This document shows positions 7,605-16,112 of a stretch of 17,781 bases of DNA, in pieces (the first letter of the stretch is position 1; the number at the start of each line of letters is the position of its first letter). The notes under the pieces are model-generated. The model searched no databases and was not told where the DNA came from. It worked only from the letters and a program-made list of their open reading frames with translations. The DNA comes from Deltaproteobacteria bacterium (GTDB lineage: Bacteria > Desulfobacterota > Desulfobacteria > C00003060 > C00003106). The translations under genes and the position numbers were made by a program. The DNA lies in the NCBI GenBank assembly GCA_019314005.1, contig JAFDAE010000012.1:1-17781 (forward strand), given 5' to 3'.

Positions 7605-7651
7605 TTAGACTGTCTAAAAAAATATCTTTCAGAAACGGTTAGCAATGTCAA
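7605..7651 (-). promoter_or_regulatory. hpt promoter with overlapping palindrome TTAGAC-T-GTCTAA
   Basis: On the minus strand TTGACA (7651-7646) is followed at 19 bases by GATATT (7626-7621); the wide spacing makes the -10 call weak. Just downstream, at 7605-7617, is a perfect 13-bp dyad, where transcription should start. It is a candidate operator. Confidence 0.5.
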
Positions 7652-7786
7652 GAACAAAGGGTTCCAGCCAATCTTAGCAATACAAAGGTTTTTCCGTACA
7701 CCTCGACCTCTTTAAAAAAACTTATCGGTTTCGGATACTACAACTTTAATATGTCACAAACTATGTTCTACAGCCTCCGAAATCCC

Positions 7787-7815
7787 TTGATTAATGACAT
7801 ATGGTATTGTAATAT
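7787..7815 (+). promoter_or_regulatory. Predicted promoter of the N-ATPase operon
   Basis: TTGATT (7787-7792), 17-base spacer, TAATAT (7810-7815). The predicted leader is about 85 bases of A/T-rich sequence before the atpD start at 7908. The rest of the 326-base gap 7582-7907 holds the hpt promoter and no other recognisable gene. Confidence 0.65.
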
Positions 7816-7874
7816 TTAATACATATATATGTAACTTTAACCTAAGTTGGGCGCTTTCCTATAAAAATCTCTAA

Positions 7875-9302
<1,428 letters not shown>

Positions 9303-9304
9303 CT

Positions 9305-9374
9305 ATTGTCGATTGAAGAGTGAAGATTGGTGGAAGACTCCTCAATCTTCAATCGACAATCTTCAATCGACAAT
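9305..9374. repeat. Inverted/direct repeat between atpD and atpC
   Basis: ATTGTCGATTGAAGA (9305-9319) is the exact reverse complement of 9346-9360 and of 9360-9374; the two right-hand copies are tandem. A hairpin with a stem of 15 bp can form in the mRNA. There is no U-run, so it is not a standard terminator. It ends 10 bases before the atpC start. Confidence 0.8.
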
Positions 9375-9384
9375 GGTTTGACCC

Positions 9385-9813
9385 ATGGCTAACACACTGT
9401 TTCCCATAAAGATATTTACCCCCGCTCAAACTATTCTGGATGAAGAGATTCTTTCTCTCATAGCAGAAGACCGAAGCGGATATTTTGGAATTGAAGCAGG
9501 GCATATCAACCTTTTGACAGTCCTTACACCAACCATCTTAAAGTACAAAAACAGGGACGGAAAAGAACAATATGTTGCGGTTAATGGCGGTATCCTTAAG
9601 GTCGAAAACAGCTCTGTTACTATTGCTGCAAGAGAGGCAGTAGCCGGAGAAGATATGGCCCGCTTAGAAGAGATATTGTCCCTGGAAATGGCAAAAGAGG
9701 ATGCAGATGAAAGGATGACCCGTGTCTCTTTAGAACGTATAGGGATAATGATGATGCGCAACTTCCTCTCTTTCGAGCGTGTCGGAAGGCCGGGGCCTCC
9801 TACAGGAGTATAG
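9385..9813 (+). CDS. atpC: N-type F1Fo ATPase, epsilon subunit
   Basis: Epsilon is part of the central stalk and couples and inhibits F1. Residues about 1-85 fit the beta-sandwich domain (IKIFTPAQTILDEEILSLIAEDRSGYFGIEAGHINLLTVLTPTIL, VAVNGGILKVENSSVTIAA), followed by two short helices (LEEILSLEMAKEDADERMTRVSLERI). The ATG at 9385 has no clear Shine-Dalgarno because the atpD/atpC repeat ends just upstream. It is followed after 4 bases by the atpQ GTG. Its position directly after beta fits the N-ATPase gene order. Confidence 0.92.
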   Translation: MANTLFPIKIFTPAQTILDEEILSLIAEDRSGYFGIEAGHINLLTVLTPTILKYKNRDGKEQYVAVNGGILKVENSSVTIAAREAVAGEDMARLEEILSLEMAKEDADERMTRVSLERIGIMMMRNFLSFERVGRPGPPTGV

Positions 9814-9817
9814 TCAG

Positions 9818-10093
9818 GTGTCAAATAAGGATAAAAAGAAAAACTTTCTCGATACCATAAGTCGTAAACGGAAGCTGCACGAACTCGGTGAAAAGGAGAG
9901 CGAACCGAGTTTCTGGGCAGGTATTGCGAGGCTCGGAATCATCGGATGGATGGTAATCCTTCCGACGCTGTTCGGAGCTTTTTCAGGGCGGTTTCTGGAT
10001 AAAAAATTTGACCAGGGGATCTTCTGGACACTCACGCTCATACTGGCAGGTCTTGCCCTTGGTTGTTATAACGCATGGCGATGCATGAAATGA
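9818..10093 (+). CDS. atpQ: AtpZ/AtpI-family membrane protein of the N-ATPase operon (AtpQ)
   Basis: This is a small inner-membrane protein of the ATPase gene 1/AtpI family, thought to assist assembly of the c-ring. The 91-residue product has a charged N-terminus and two membrane helices (about 36-57 with the GAFSGRFLDKKF signature at 52-63, and about 68-86). The open frame starts at 9779, but the GTG at 9818 is chosen because AGGAG (9804-9808) is 9 bases upstream and the extension would overlap atpC. It overlaps atpR by ATGA. Assignment as AtpQ rests on family resemblance plus position in the operon. Confidence 0.88.
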   Translation: MSNKDKKKNFLDTISRKRKLHELGEKESEPSFWAGIARLGIIGWMVILPTLFGAFSGRFLDKKFDQGIFWTLTLILAGLALGCYNAWRCMK

Positions 10094-10362
10094 ACTATCT
10101 CCTTCTTTTCATAGCAGGAATCGCAATCGGAACAGTTTTTTTTGCCACTTTAAGGTGGCAGACCAGGCTTTTACTTGAGAAAAAGTCCATGCTAACATTC
10201 TCACTGATCACCTTTGCGCGATTTGGTTTCCTAACAGGCTCTATGTATCTACTGCTAAAATCCGAGGGCTGGCAAGGAGGGATTCTCGCGCTCGCCGGTA
10301 TTATTACAGTTCGTTTCCTTATGGTTCAGCGAAGCAAGAAAATTGAGGAATTGAGGAATTAA
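10090..10362 (+). CDS. atpR: N-ATPase subunit AtpR
   Basis: AtpR is a small membrane protein found only in N-ATPase operons; its role is not settled. About 90 residues with three predicted membrane segments (3-22, 36-56, 62-79) and Arg residues at or within them (R22, R44, R75). The ATG at 10090 overlaps the atpQ stop codon as ATGA, pointing to translational coupling; ATGs at 10075 and 10081 in the same frame are alternatives. The stop codon overlaps the atpB start (TAATG). Its presence between atpQ and atpB is the strongest single marker of an N-ATPase. Confidence 0.85.
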   Translation: MNYLLLFIAGIAIGTVFFATLRWQTRLLLEKKSMLTFSLITFARFGFLTGSMYLLLKSEGWQGGILALAGIITVRFLMVQRSKKIEELRN

Positions 10363-11057
10363 TGAACCAAAAGACGACAAGCATTATTCCAACAGTAATC
10401 TTCGAATACCATGGTATCGAAATCACCAGCACTATCATTTATACCTGGATAGTGATGGCGTTGTTAGTCGGGATATCCTTTGCCATTACACGAGGAGCAA
10501 CTATCCGGGGGAAACGCGGCCAAACTGTGCTGGAGATGATAGTGGAATGGGTACTCGACACGATTGAAGATATAACCAAAACCAATCCCTTTCCGTTGCT
10601 CCCGTTGGTGGGAACCTTGGCGCTATTTCTTTTTGTTGCCAACACGATCTCGATAATCCCGGGGATGAGAGCTCCAACCAATGACATCAGCACAACAAGC
10701 GCCCTTGCGATGATCGTATTTTTTGCCGTACCGTTCTATGGCATACGCAAAAAGGGAATGAAAGGGTACCTTGGAAACTATATGCAACCAACTATTTTCA
10801 TGCTCCCCTTTAACATCATAGGGGAGTTTTCACGCACATTAGCGCTGGCCGTGCGACTATTTGGAAATGTAATGAGCGGCGAACTGATAGTTGCCATCCT
10901 GCTCCTTTTGGCCGGCCTTTTTGTCCCGATTCCCATGCTCCTGTTGAGCATCTTGACCGGAGTTATACAGGCATACATATTTTCAATATTGACTATAGTT
11001 TACATAGGATCAGGACTGCGCACACAAGAAGAGAGTGAAGAAACAAAAACACGATAA
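10362..11057 (+). CDS. atpB: N-type F1Fo ATPase, subunit a
   Basis: This is the stator membrane subunit providing the ion half-channels. The product has 231 residues with about five to six membrane helices. The essential Arg of the a/c interface is R165 in ALAVRLFGNVMSGELIVAIL, and Q203 in VIQAYIFSIL is the usual conserved Gln of the last helix. The start overlaps the atpR stop; GAGG lies 5 bases upstream. Unlike the upstream junctions, the gap to atpE is 169 bases and is filled by a palindromic element. Confidence 0.96.
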   Translation: MNQKTTSIIPTVIFEYHGIEITSTIIYTWIVMALLVGISFAITRGATIRGKRGQTVLEMIVEWVLDTIEDITKTNPFPLLPLVGTLALFLFVANTISIIPGMRAPTNDISTTSALAMIVFFAVPFYGIRKKGMKGYLGNYMQPTIFMLPFNIIGEFSRTLALAVRLFGNVMSGELIVAILLLLAGLFVPIPMLLLSILTGVIQAYIFSILTIVYIGSGLRTQEESEETKTR

Positions 11058-11070
11058 ACAAAATTAGTTA

Positions 11071-11213
11071 GTGTCCATCTGGAAATGGTAGATTTTGTTC
11101 CAAGGCAAGGCCGCACAAAGGTTTCTACCGGAGGCGTAGCAATGCTACGTCGAGGATAGAAACCTGCGGAGAACGCAGTATTGGGGCAAAATATGCCATT
11201 TCCGGGCGGACAC
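11071..11213. repeat. 143-bp long-palindrome element between atpB and atpE
   Basis: The ends are imperfect inverted repeats: GTGTCC-4-GGAAATGG (11071-11088) against 11196-11213. Nested inside are TTTTGTTCCAA (11093-11103) against TTGGGGCAAAA (11181-11191), CCGC against GCGG, GGTTTCTA (11120-11127) against TAGAAACC (11157-11164), and an apical hairpin CGTAGC-AAT-GCTACG (11135-11149). The whole element can fold as one long interrupted hairpin. No target-site duplication was recognised and no ORF fits. The atpE Shine-Dalgarno begins at the very next base. Confidence 0.85.
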
Positions 11214-11220
11214 AGGGAGG
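11214..11220 (+). promoter_or_regulatory. Strong Shine-Dalgarno of atpE
   Basis: AGGGAGG lies 6 bases before the atpE ATG and directly after the palindromic element. It is among the strongest ribosome-binding sites in this operon, fitting the high copy number of subunit c. Confidence 0.7.
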
Positions 11221-11226
11221 TAAAAC

Positions 11227-11493
11227 ATGGATACATCGGGCTGGCTTTCATTAGCATCTATTGTAACCGCCGGGATAACTATAGCTATCGGCTCTATCGG
11301 ACCGGCAATCGGCGAGGGGATGGTTGCTGCATCGGCGCTTGACGCCATTGCGCGACAGCCGGATCAGCGGGGAACCATCACGCGAACGCTATTCGTGTGT
11401 CTGGCCATGGTTGAGTCGACCGCGATTTACTGTCTTGTCATCTCACTTATTCTACTGTTCGCGAATCCGCTGTTGGAAACCGTTGTAAAGTAG
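11227..11493 (+). CDS. atpE: N-type F1Fo ATPase, subunit c, with Na+-binding signature
   Basis: This is the proteolipid that forms the rotor ring. The 88 residues form two membrane helices joined by the polar loop ARQPD (42-46). Helix 1 carries E30 in GPAIGEGMV and helix 2 carries E63-S64-T65-x-x-Y68 in VESTAIY. The spacing matches the Na+ ligands Q32, E65, S66 and Y70 (with T67) of the Ilyobacter tartaricus ring; E30 replaces Gln, giving a second carboxylate, as described for N-ATPase c subunits. This predicts Na+ rather than H+ transport. It is preceded by the 143-bp palindrome and followed after 12 bases by atpF. Confidence 0.95.
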   Translation: MDTSGWLSLASIVTAGITIAIGSIGPAIGEGMVAASALDAIARQPDQRGTITRTLFVCLAMVESTAIYCLVISLILLFANPLLETVVK

Positions 11494-11505
11494 GGAGCAC
11501 TGCCC

Positions 11506-12252
11506 ATGCAATTTAACTGGTCAACCTTTATATTCCAGATCATAAATTTCCTTGTCCTTGTCTTTATCCTGCACAAGGTGCTCTATAAGCCTATTACCAA
11601 CATTATTAAAAAAAGACGCCAGGCAATTGAAGAGAAATTTAAGCAGGCCGGGGCGGAACGGGAAGAAGCAGAAAAACTAAAAAAGGAATATGACGTCAAG
11701 CTCGTTGAAATCAATCAAGAGCAAAATAGAATATTGGCGAAGGCCCGAGAAGAAGCGGAAGAAGAAAGAACCCGTCTAATTGAAGAGGCTCGACAGGGGG
11801 CGGACAGAGAACGAACCAAGGCGATACAGTCCCTTGATCAGGAGATTGAAAAACGCCTGGGCGATCTTCAGAAAAACATTGTGGCTTCCGCGACTCATCT
11901 TACCGGCAAGTTGTTACAGCAAATAACCAGCAAGGAACTCGACCAATACCTGATACAACATATGTTAGCGAAGATAAGAGATCTCAACAAAGGTGATCTT
12001 GATGTCTTAGAGAACGATACAATAGATGCAACACTTTTTGCCGCTCAAGATCCGGGCAATACCGTTGTTGAACAATTCCGGGCAGAGTTGCACAAGGGAC
12101 TTGGTATGAATGTCGACCTCACAGTACATACAGAGCCTTCCATGATTGCCGGGTTCAGATTAGAAATTGGGGAACTGATACTCGACGCAGGAATCGACAG
12201 GCAGTTAGAAGATTGGGGAAAGGGCCTGGAAAAGTCGCTAAGGAGCCTTTGA
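11506..12252 (+). CDS. atpF: N-type F1Fo ATPase, subunit b with delta-like C-terminal extension
   Basis: This is the peripheral stalk. The 248-residue protein is much longer than an ordinary b (about 155-165). Residues about 5-27 are the membrane anchor, 30-135 a charged coiled coil, and 165-240 a region resembling the C-terminal domain of delta/OSCP (VDLTVHTEPSMIAGF, then LEIGELILDAGIDRQLEDW). No atpH (delta) gene exists in the operon, so this extension probably joins the stalk to F1. GGGAG lies 8-12 bases before the ATG. Four bases separate it from atpA. The b part is certain; the delta relationship is from pattern resemblance. Confidence 0.92.
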   Translation: MQFNWSTFIFQIINFLVLVFILHKVLYKPITNIIKKRRQAIEEKFKQAGAEREEAEKLKKEYDVKLVEINQEQNRILAKAREEAEEERTRLIEEARQGADRERTKAIQSLDQEIEKRLGDLQKNIVASATHLTGKLLQQITSKELDQYLIQHMLAKIRDLNKGDLDVLENDTIDATLFAAQDPGNTVVEQFRAELHKGLGMNVDLTVHTEPSMIAGFRLEIGELILDAGIDRQLEDWGKGLEKSLRSL

Positions 12253-12256
12253 AAAC

Positions 12257-13783
12257 ATGCTTGACAACCGCTTAAAACATACGTTCGAAGCTATTGATTC
12301 GGCCATCTCTAAGTTTTCATTCGAACTGATTGAAGAAAAGGTGGGGATTGTCAATAGCGTTGGTGACGGCATTGCTATGATCTCCGGGTTGCAGGGTGCA
12401 CGTGTAGATGAGATTCTTATCTTCTCACAGGATGTTCGAGGGCTTGTCTTCAACTTAGACAGGGATGAGATCGGCTGCGTACTCCTTGGCCCCACAGAAA
12501 AAGTCCAGGCCGGAGACAAGGTGCGTTCCACCGGTGATGTCCTTAAGACCCCTGTGGGGGAAAGTGTAATCGGGAGAGTGGTTACGCCTCTGGGAGACCC
12601 CTTAGACGGAAAAGGACCGATCCCGGTTGAACGATATGAACCCATTGAAAGAGAAGCCGCACGGATTGTAGACAGACAGGAAGTCACCCAACCACTTGAA
12701 ACAGGGATTAAGAGCATCGATGTTATGATACCGATCGGACGCGGTCAGCGTGAACTGATCTTGGGCGATCGACGCGTAGGCAAGACAGCAATAGCAATTG
12801 ATACTATTTTGAATCAGAAAAACAAGGGGGTATTCTGTTTCTATGTCAGTATCGGCCAAAAAAGTTCTTCAACGGCTCAACTAATCGACACATTAGAGGA
12901 AAGGGATGCCCTCGAATATACAACTGTAGTCGTAGCAGGTGCTGATACTCCTCCAGGGCTCCAATATATAGCCCCTTATGCGGCGTGCAGCATGGCAGAA
13001 TACTTTATGGAACGCGGCGAACATGCTCTTATTATTTACGACGATCTTACCAAGCACGCCAATGTATACCGGGAATTGTCCCTTCTCTTGCGTCGGCCTC
13101 CGGGCCGGGAGGCATATCCTGGTGACATCTTTTACATCCATTCGCGTCTCCTGGAGCGCTCGGCCAGGCTCAAAGACCAAAAAGGAGGAGGATCCCTGAC
13201 GGCCCTCCCCATTATAGAGACTCAAGCGCAAAACATATCTGCCTATATACCCACCAACCTAATATCAATAACTGATGGTCAGATATATCTTGATCCGAGA
13301 CTCTTCAATCAAGGGCATAAGCCTGCGGTGGATATCGGCAAGTCGGTTTCAAGAGTGGGAGGCAAGACTCAAATCCCGGCCATGAAGGAGCTGGGAGGAC
13401 GACTCAAACTCGATTACAGCCAATTTCTTGAACTGGAGATCTTTACCCAGTTTGGCGCAAAGGTTGAAGAATCAACACAAAAGGCGATTGAAAAAGGGAG
13501 ACGAATCAAGGAGATCCTTAAACAACCAAGGTACGAACCTCTCTCTCTTTCCGAGCAGGTTTTGATCATGTTTGCCGCATCCCGCAATCTGCTGGCGGAA
13601 TTAAGCCTGGAACAGATACACACTTTTGAACTCGAAATAAGGAAAAACGCTCAAACACGCATCCCTGAAATTTTGAACAAGATAGAAAGCGGGAGCCCTT
13701 TGACTGATGAGGACAAAGGGATGATGGAGAAGCTAATTGTGGAGAGTGTTGAGAATTTTGTAAGCCTTGATTCTACCTCATAG
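12257..13783 (+). CDS. atpA: N-type F1Fo ATPase, alpha subunit
   Basis: This is the non-catalytic nucleotide-binding F1 subunit (508 residues). The P-loop is GDRRVGKT (170-177; GDRQTGKT in ordinary alphas), Walker B is HALIIYDDLTKHANVYRE, the PPGREAYPGDIFYIHSRLLERSA segment is intact, and the arginine finger is R366 in SVSRVGG. The N-terminal helix that binds the peripheral stalk is present. AAGGAG sits in the end of atpF about 11 bases upstream. atpG follows only after nearly 300 bases, unusual for this operon. Confidence 0.96.
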   Translation: MLDNRLKHTFEAIDSAISKFSFELIEEKVGIVNSVGDGIAMISGLQGARVDEILIFSQDVRGLVFNLDRDEIGCVLLGPTEKVQAGDKVRSTGDVLKTPVGESVIGRVVTPLGDPLDGKGPIPVERYEPIEREAARIVDRQEVTQPLETGIKSIDVMIPIGRGQRELILGDRRVGKTAIAIDTILNQKNKGVFCFYVSIGQKSSSTAQLIDTLEERDALEYTTVVVAGADTPPGLQYIAPYAACSMAEYFMERGEHALIIYDDLTKHANVYRELSLLLRRPPGREAYPGDIFYIHSRLLERSARLKDQKGGGSLTALPIIETQAQNISAYIPTNLISITDGQIYLDPRLFNQGHKPAVDIGKSVSRVGGKTQIPAMKELGGRLKLDYSQFLELEIFTQFGAKVEESTQKAIEKGRRIKEILKQPRYEPLSLSEQVLIMFAASRNLLAELSLEQIHTFELEIRKNAQTRIPEILNKIESGSPLTDEDKGMMEKLIVESVENFVSLDSTS

Positions 13784-13807
13784 GTTGAAGTGGTAAGAGA
13801 GGTTAAT

Positions 13808-14002
13808 AAATTCGAAATCCGAAACCCGAAATTCGAAACAAATTCTAAATTCAAATATCAAATGCTCAAAACATTATTCCATCTTACGCGGCACCGATCC
13901 CTTGTGAATGACGAGTACGATCTTCAACAATCATATTGTTTTGTATTTTGTATTTTGGTCATTTGAATTTGTTTCGGATTTCGATATTCGAATTTCGGAT
14001 TT
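13808..14002. repeat. Large imperfect inverted repeat between atpA and atpG
   Basis: The left arm (about 13815-13856, with AAATCCGAAACCCGAAATTC) and right arm (13961-14002, ATTTGAATTTGTTTCGGATT onward) are reverse complements with scattered mismatches over about 42 bases. The arms are made of TTCGAAATCC-like units. Between them are about 100 bases with no gene. The 296-base gap 13784-14079 holds only this element; short frames in it (FRISIFEFRI type) are repeat translation products. Confidence 0.8.
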
Positions 14003-14079
14003 GTATCGTCTGGGAAAGCACGGCGAGCTATCAACGCTCTTTAAAACTTTGCAGTCAACTCTTATCGGAAGTTATAAAA

Positions 14080-14937
14080 ATGCCTCAGCTCAAAGAGATT
14101 GAAAAACAACTCAATGGCGTACGCAGCCTGAAAGATATCGTTCATTCGATGCGGAGCCTTGCCGCGGTCAATCTTTATAAGACGGAAAAGGTATTGCAAT
14201 CGATTCGCCAGTATAGACTGATGATCCAGGAAGGGCTTGGACTGGCCAACTATCTGCTCTCTGCGCCCGGACCTAAGCGCGAGGATAAAAGTGTGCTGCC
14301 TACGGCCTATCTTATATTTACTTCAGATCAGGGATTAAGCGGCACCTTTAATGAGAAGATCATCGATTTTGTGCAGCAGTATGAATCACCAAGCGAGGAA
14401 ATCTTGTATATGGTTAGTGGAATACGGGGTCGGGATCTTTTGCAAGAAAGGAAAATCAACGTATTCTTACACACATCCGCTCCCAACTCCATCGATGGGA
14501 TAAAAAGAGCTATGCGAGACCTTTCCGACACCCTTTATCTCTATTATAGTGAGGGGCGCTTTGGATCGCTCATACTGTTTTACAATGTATATGAGTCTGT
14601 GGGTCGATTTACCCCAACGGCTTTCTCTGTACTTCCTCTGGATATAACACAGTTTAAAAAGAATAAATCATTGCCGACCCAACCACATCTCTACTTAACT
14701 CCTGAGGAATTGTTGCCGCTGTTGCTCGAAGAATACCTCTTTATAGAGTTGTACCGCGCTCTTGCAGAATCATTAGCCAGTGAAAACAGCAGTCGTCTGA
14801 AGTCGATGGACAGTGCCGGCAAAAATATTGACAAAAAAATAGAAGAGCTTTTACAACTTTACCGTATCAGCAGGCAGGAGGAAATCACCTCGGAAATGCT
14901 GGAGATTATCAGTGGAGCAGAGGCTCTGAAGATTTAA
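14080..14937 (+). CDS. atpG: N-type F1Fo ATPase, gamma subunit
   Basis: This is the central rotor shaft. The 285-residue product begins with the long helix LKEIEKQLNGVRSLKDIVHSMRSLAAVNLYK (residues 4-34) and ends with the matching C-terminal helix SLASENSSRLKSMDSAGKNIDKKIEELLQLY followed by SRQEEITSEMLEIISGAEAL, the family's usual termini. The frame is open from 13936, but the first 48 codons are repeat sequence; the ATG at 14080 has GGAAG about 9 bases upstream. Gamma last, after alpha, agrees with the N-ATPase order. The central region diverges from ordinary gamma subunits, as in N-ATPases. Confidence 0.94.
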   Translation: MPQLKEIEKQLNGVRSLKDIVHSMRSLAAVNLYKTEKVLQSIRQYRLMIQEGLGLANYLLSAPGPKREDKSVLPTAYLIFTSDQGLSGTFNEKIIDFVQQYESPSEEILYMVSGIRGRDLLQERKINVFLHTSAPNSIDGIKRAMRDLSDTLYLYYSEGRFGSLILFYNVYESVGRFTPTAFSVLPLDITQFKKNKSLPTQPHLYLTPEELLPLLLEEYLFIELYRALAESLASENSSRLKSMDSAGKNIDKKIEELLQLYRISRQEEITSEMLEIISGAEALKI

Positions 14938-14962
14938 CTATAGCATTAATGAAAAAGATTTT

Positions 14963-15028
14963 GGACGCTGATGAACGCTGATTTTCAGGATTTTTTAAAT
15001 CTGCGGCTATCTGCGTAAATCTGCGTCC
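14963..15028. repeat. GGACGC...GCGTCC hairpin repeat after atpG
   Basis: GGACGCTGATGAACGCTGAT (14963-14982) is an imperfect reverse complement of the sequence ending at 15028 (TCTGCGTAAATCTGCGTCC). The right side holds three CTGCG units. I recall similar elements as common dispersed intergenic repeats in environmental bacteria, but cannot check it here. It could serve as a transcript-end hairpin for the operon; a U-run is lacking. Confidence 0.7.
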
Positions 15029-15054
15029 CTAAAAACATTATCTTAATATATAAT

Positions 15055-15546
15055 ATGTTCAAATTACTCGCAAAAAGCCTCAAAGAAGCCATATTGATCC
15101 TGGTCGTTATCGCTCCTCTGGCGTTAATAGTCAATCAGTTCAGGAGTGATGGAATTCCTCTATGGCCTTTACCCGAGTCAAAAACCACCTCCGAGGTTGT
15201 CAACAACAACACCGGCGTTATATCGATAGAAGAAGCAGCAATAAAATTTCAAGAAAAAGGCACACTTTTCCTTGATGCCCGTGCTCCCGAGGACTATAGC
15301 GCCGGGCACGTTGCTGGAGCCCTCAATCTCCCTCTTCACCAATTTGATCAACATTTTCTACACGTAGTAAAACAGTTAGAAACATCTCGTATAATCATTA
15401 CATATTGCGACGGGGTAGACTGTCCCCAAGGTTGTGATCTGGCTTTGACTCTCAAGGAAATGGGATTTGAAAAGGTTTACTTTCTCGCAGATGGTTTGAC
15501 TGAATGGATCTCTCAAGGATTACCAGCAGAAAAGGGAGATCTGTAG
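15055..15546 (+). CDS. Membrane-anchored rhodanese-like protein
   Basis: A single N-terminal membrane helix (about 10-27) precedes a rhodanese domain (about 55-160) with the signatures LFLDARAPEDYSAGHVAGALNLP (71-93) and a loop ITYCDGVDCPQGCDLAL. The likely active Cys is C118, followed by C123 and C127 in the same loop. The topology places the domain outside the cytoplasm if the helix is an N-in anchor. A sulfur-transfer or thiol-redox role is inferred only. The start ATG lacks a Shine-Dalgarno; TATAAT lies directly before it. It is followed closely by the MauE-like gene, and the pair ends at a terminator, so they probably form one transcript. Confidence 0.88.
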   Translation: MFKLLAKSLKEAILILVVIAPLALIVNQFRSDGIPLWPLPESKTTSEVVNNNTGVISIEEAAIKFQEKGTLFLDARAPEDYSAGHVAGALNLPLHQFDQHFLHVVKQLETSRIIITYCDGVDCPQGCDLALTLKEMGFEKVYFLADGLTEWISQGLPAEKGDL

Positions 15547-15553
15547 AATTTTG

Positions 15554-15574
15554 GATTGCGGATTGCGGATTTAG
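15554..15574. repeat. Tandem 7-mers GATTGCG-GATTGCG-GATTTAG
   Basis: Three units of the GATTGNN family found at 3026-3060 lie between the rhodanese stop and the MauE-like start. Confidence 0.65.
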
Positions 15575-15587
15575 GTTGGATATCGCT

Positions 15588-16028
15588 TTGATTAGTCAAA
15601 AGAAGATTCTTTTAGGGAATATATACCTTATAGCCAGAATACTGCTTGGGGTAGTATTCGTATGGGCAAGCTTTGATAAGCTTTTTGATCCACAAGGATT
15701 TGCCGAGATTATCTACAACTACAAGATACTCCCCACACAGATGGTCAATCTCACTGCCGTAGTCCTCCCCTGGATCGAACTCGCCTGCGGTGTACTCCTG
15801 ATTATAGGCTTTTTACACAGGGGAAGCGCCCTCATTCTCAACTGTCTCTTGATTATCTTCATAGTGTCTATCGGGTCCGCCCTCTATCAAGGACTCGACA
15901 TACGGTGCGGGTGCTTCACGCTCAGCCCTGAGGCGGACCGGATTGCGGTGATCGACCTAATCATAAATGGAGCGCTTTTCATGTTGGGGCTTTGGATCCT
16001 TTTTAGTGAGAAATTACGTACAACATAA
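15588..16028 (+). CDS. MauE/DoxX-like redox-associated membrane protein
   Basis: This 146-residue integral membrane protein has four predicted helices (about 11-31, 53-75, 80-100, 118-140). The signatures are FVWASFDKLFDPQGFAEIIYNYKILP (24-49), LPWIELACGVLLIIG, and the Cys pair in DIRCGCF (C107, C109). MauE proteins help form disulfides in other proteins; DoxX-type relatives take part in sulfur or quinone redox reactions. Pairing with an extracytoplasmic rhodanese suggests a shared thiol or sulfur job, which is inference. The frame is open from 15504, but codons before 15588 overlap the rhodanese gene and then read through the GATTGCG repeat, so the TTG at 15588 is my best start; it is uncertain. 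Confidence 0.8.
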   Translation: MISQKKILLGNIYLIARILLGVVFVWASFDKLFDPQGFAEIIYNYKILPTQMVNLTAVVLPWIELACGVLLIIGFLHRGSALILNCLLIIFIVSIGSALYQGLDIRCGCFTLSPEADRIAVIDLIINGALFMLGLWILFSEKLRTT

Positions 16029-16037
16029 TCCTCCCTC

Positions 16038-16068
16038 TTTTCAGCAGGGAAGCTGAGAATGTTTTTTT
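16038..16068 (+). terminator. Rho-independent terminator of the rhodanese/MauE pair
   Basis: TTTTCAGC (16038-16045) pairs with GCTGAGAA (16052-16059, one G-U), loop AGGGAA, followed within two bases by seven T (16062-16068). It lies 10 bases after the MauE-like stop codon. Confidence 0.75.
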
Positions 16069-16112
16069 GTTGACACATAATCATATTATTTTCCCCGGAC
16101 TTTTCCCCAAAC

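Noticed and set aside
9305..9374. Terminator between atpD and atpC
   Set aside because: The hairpin is strong but has no U-run and the operon clearly continues; treated as a repeat element.
13936..14079. N-terminal extension of the gamma subunit
   Set aside because: The added 48 residues are translated from the inverted repeat; the family N-terminus and a Shine-Dalgarno fit the ATG at 14080.
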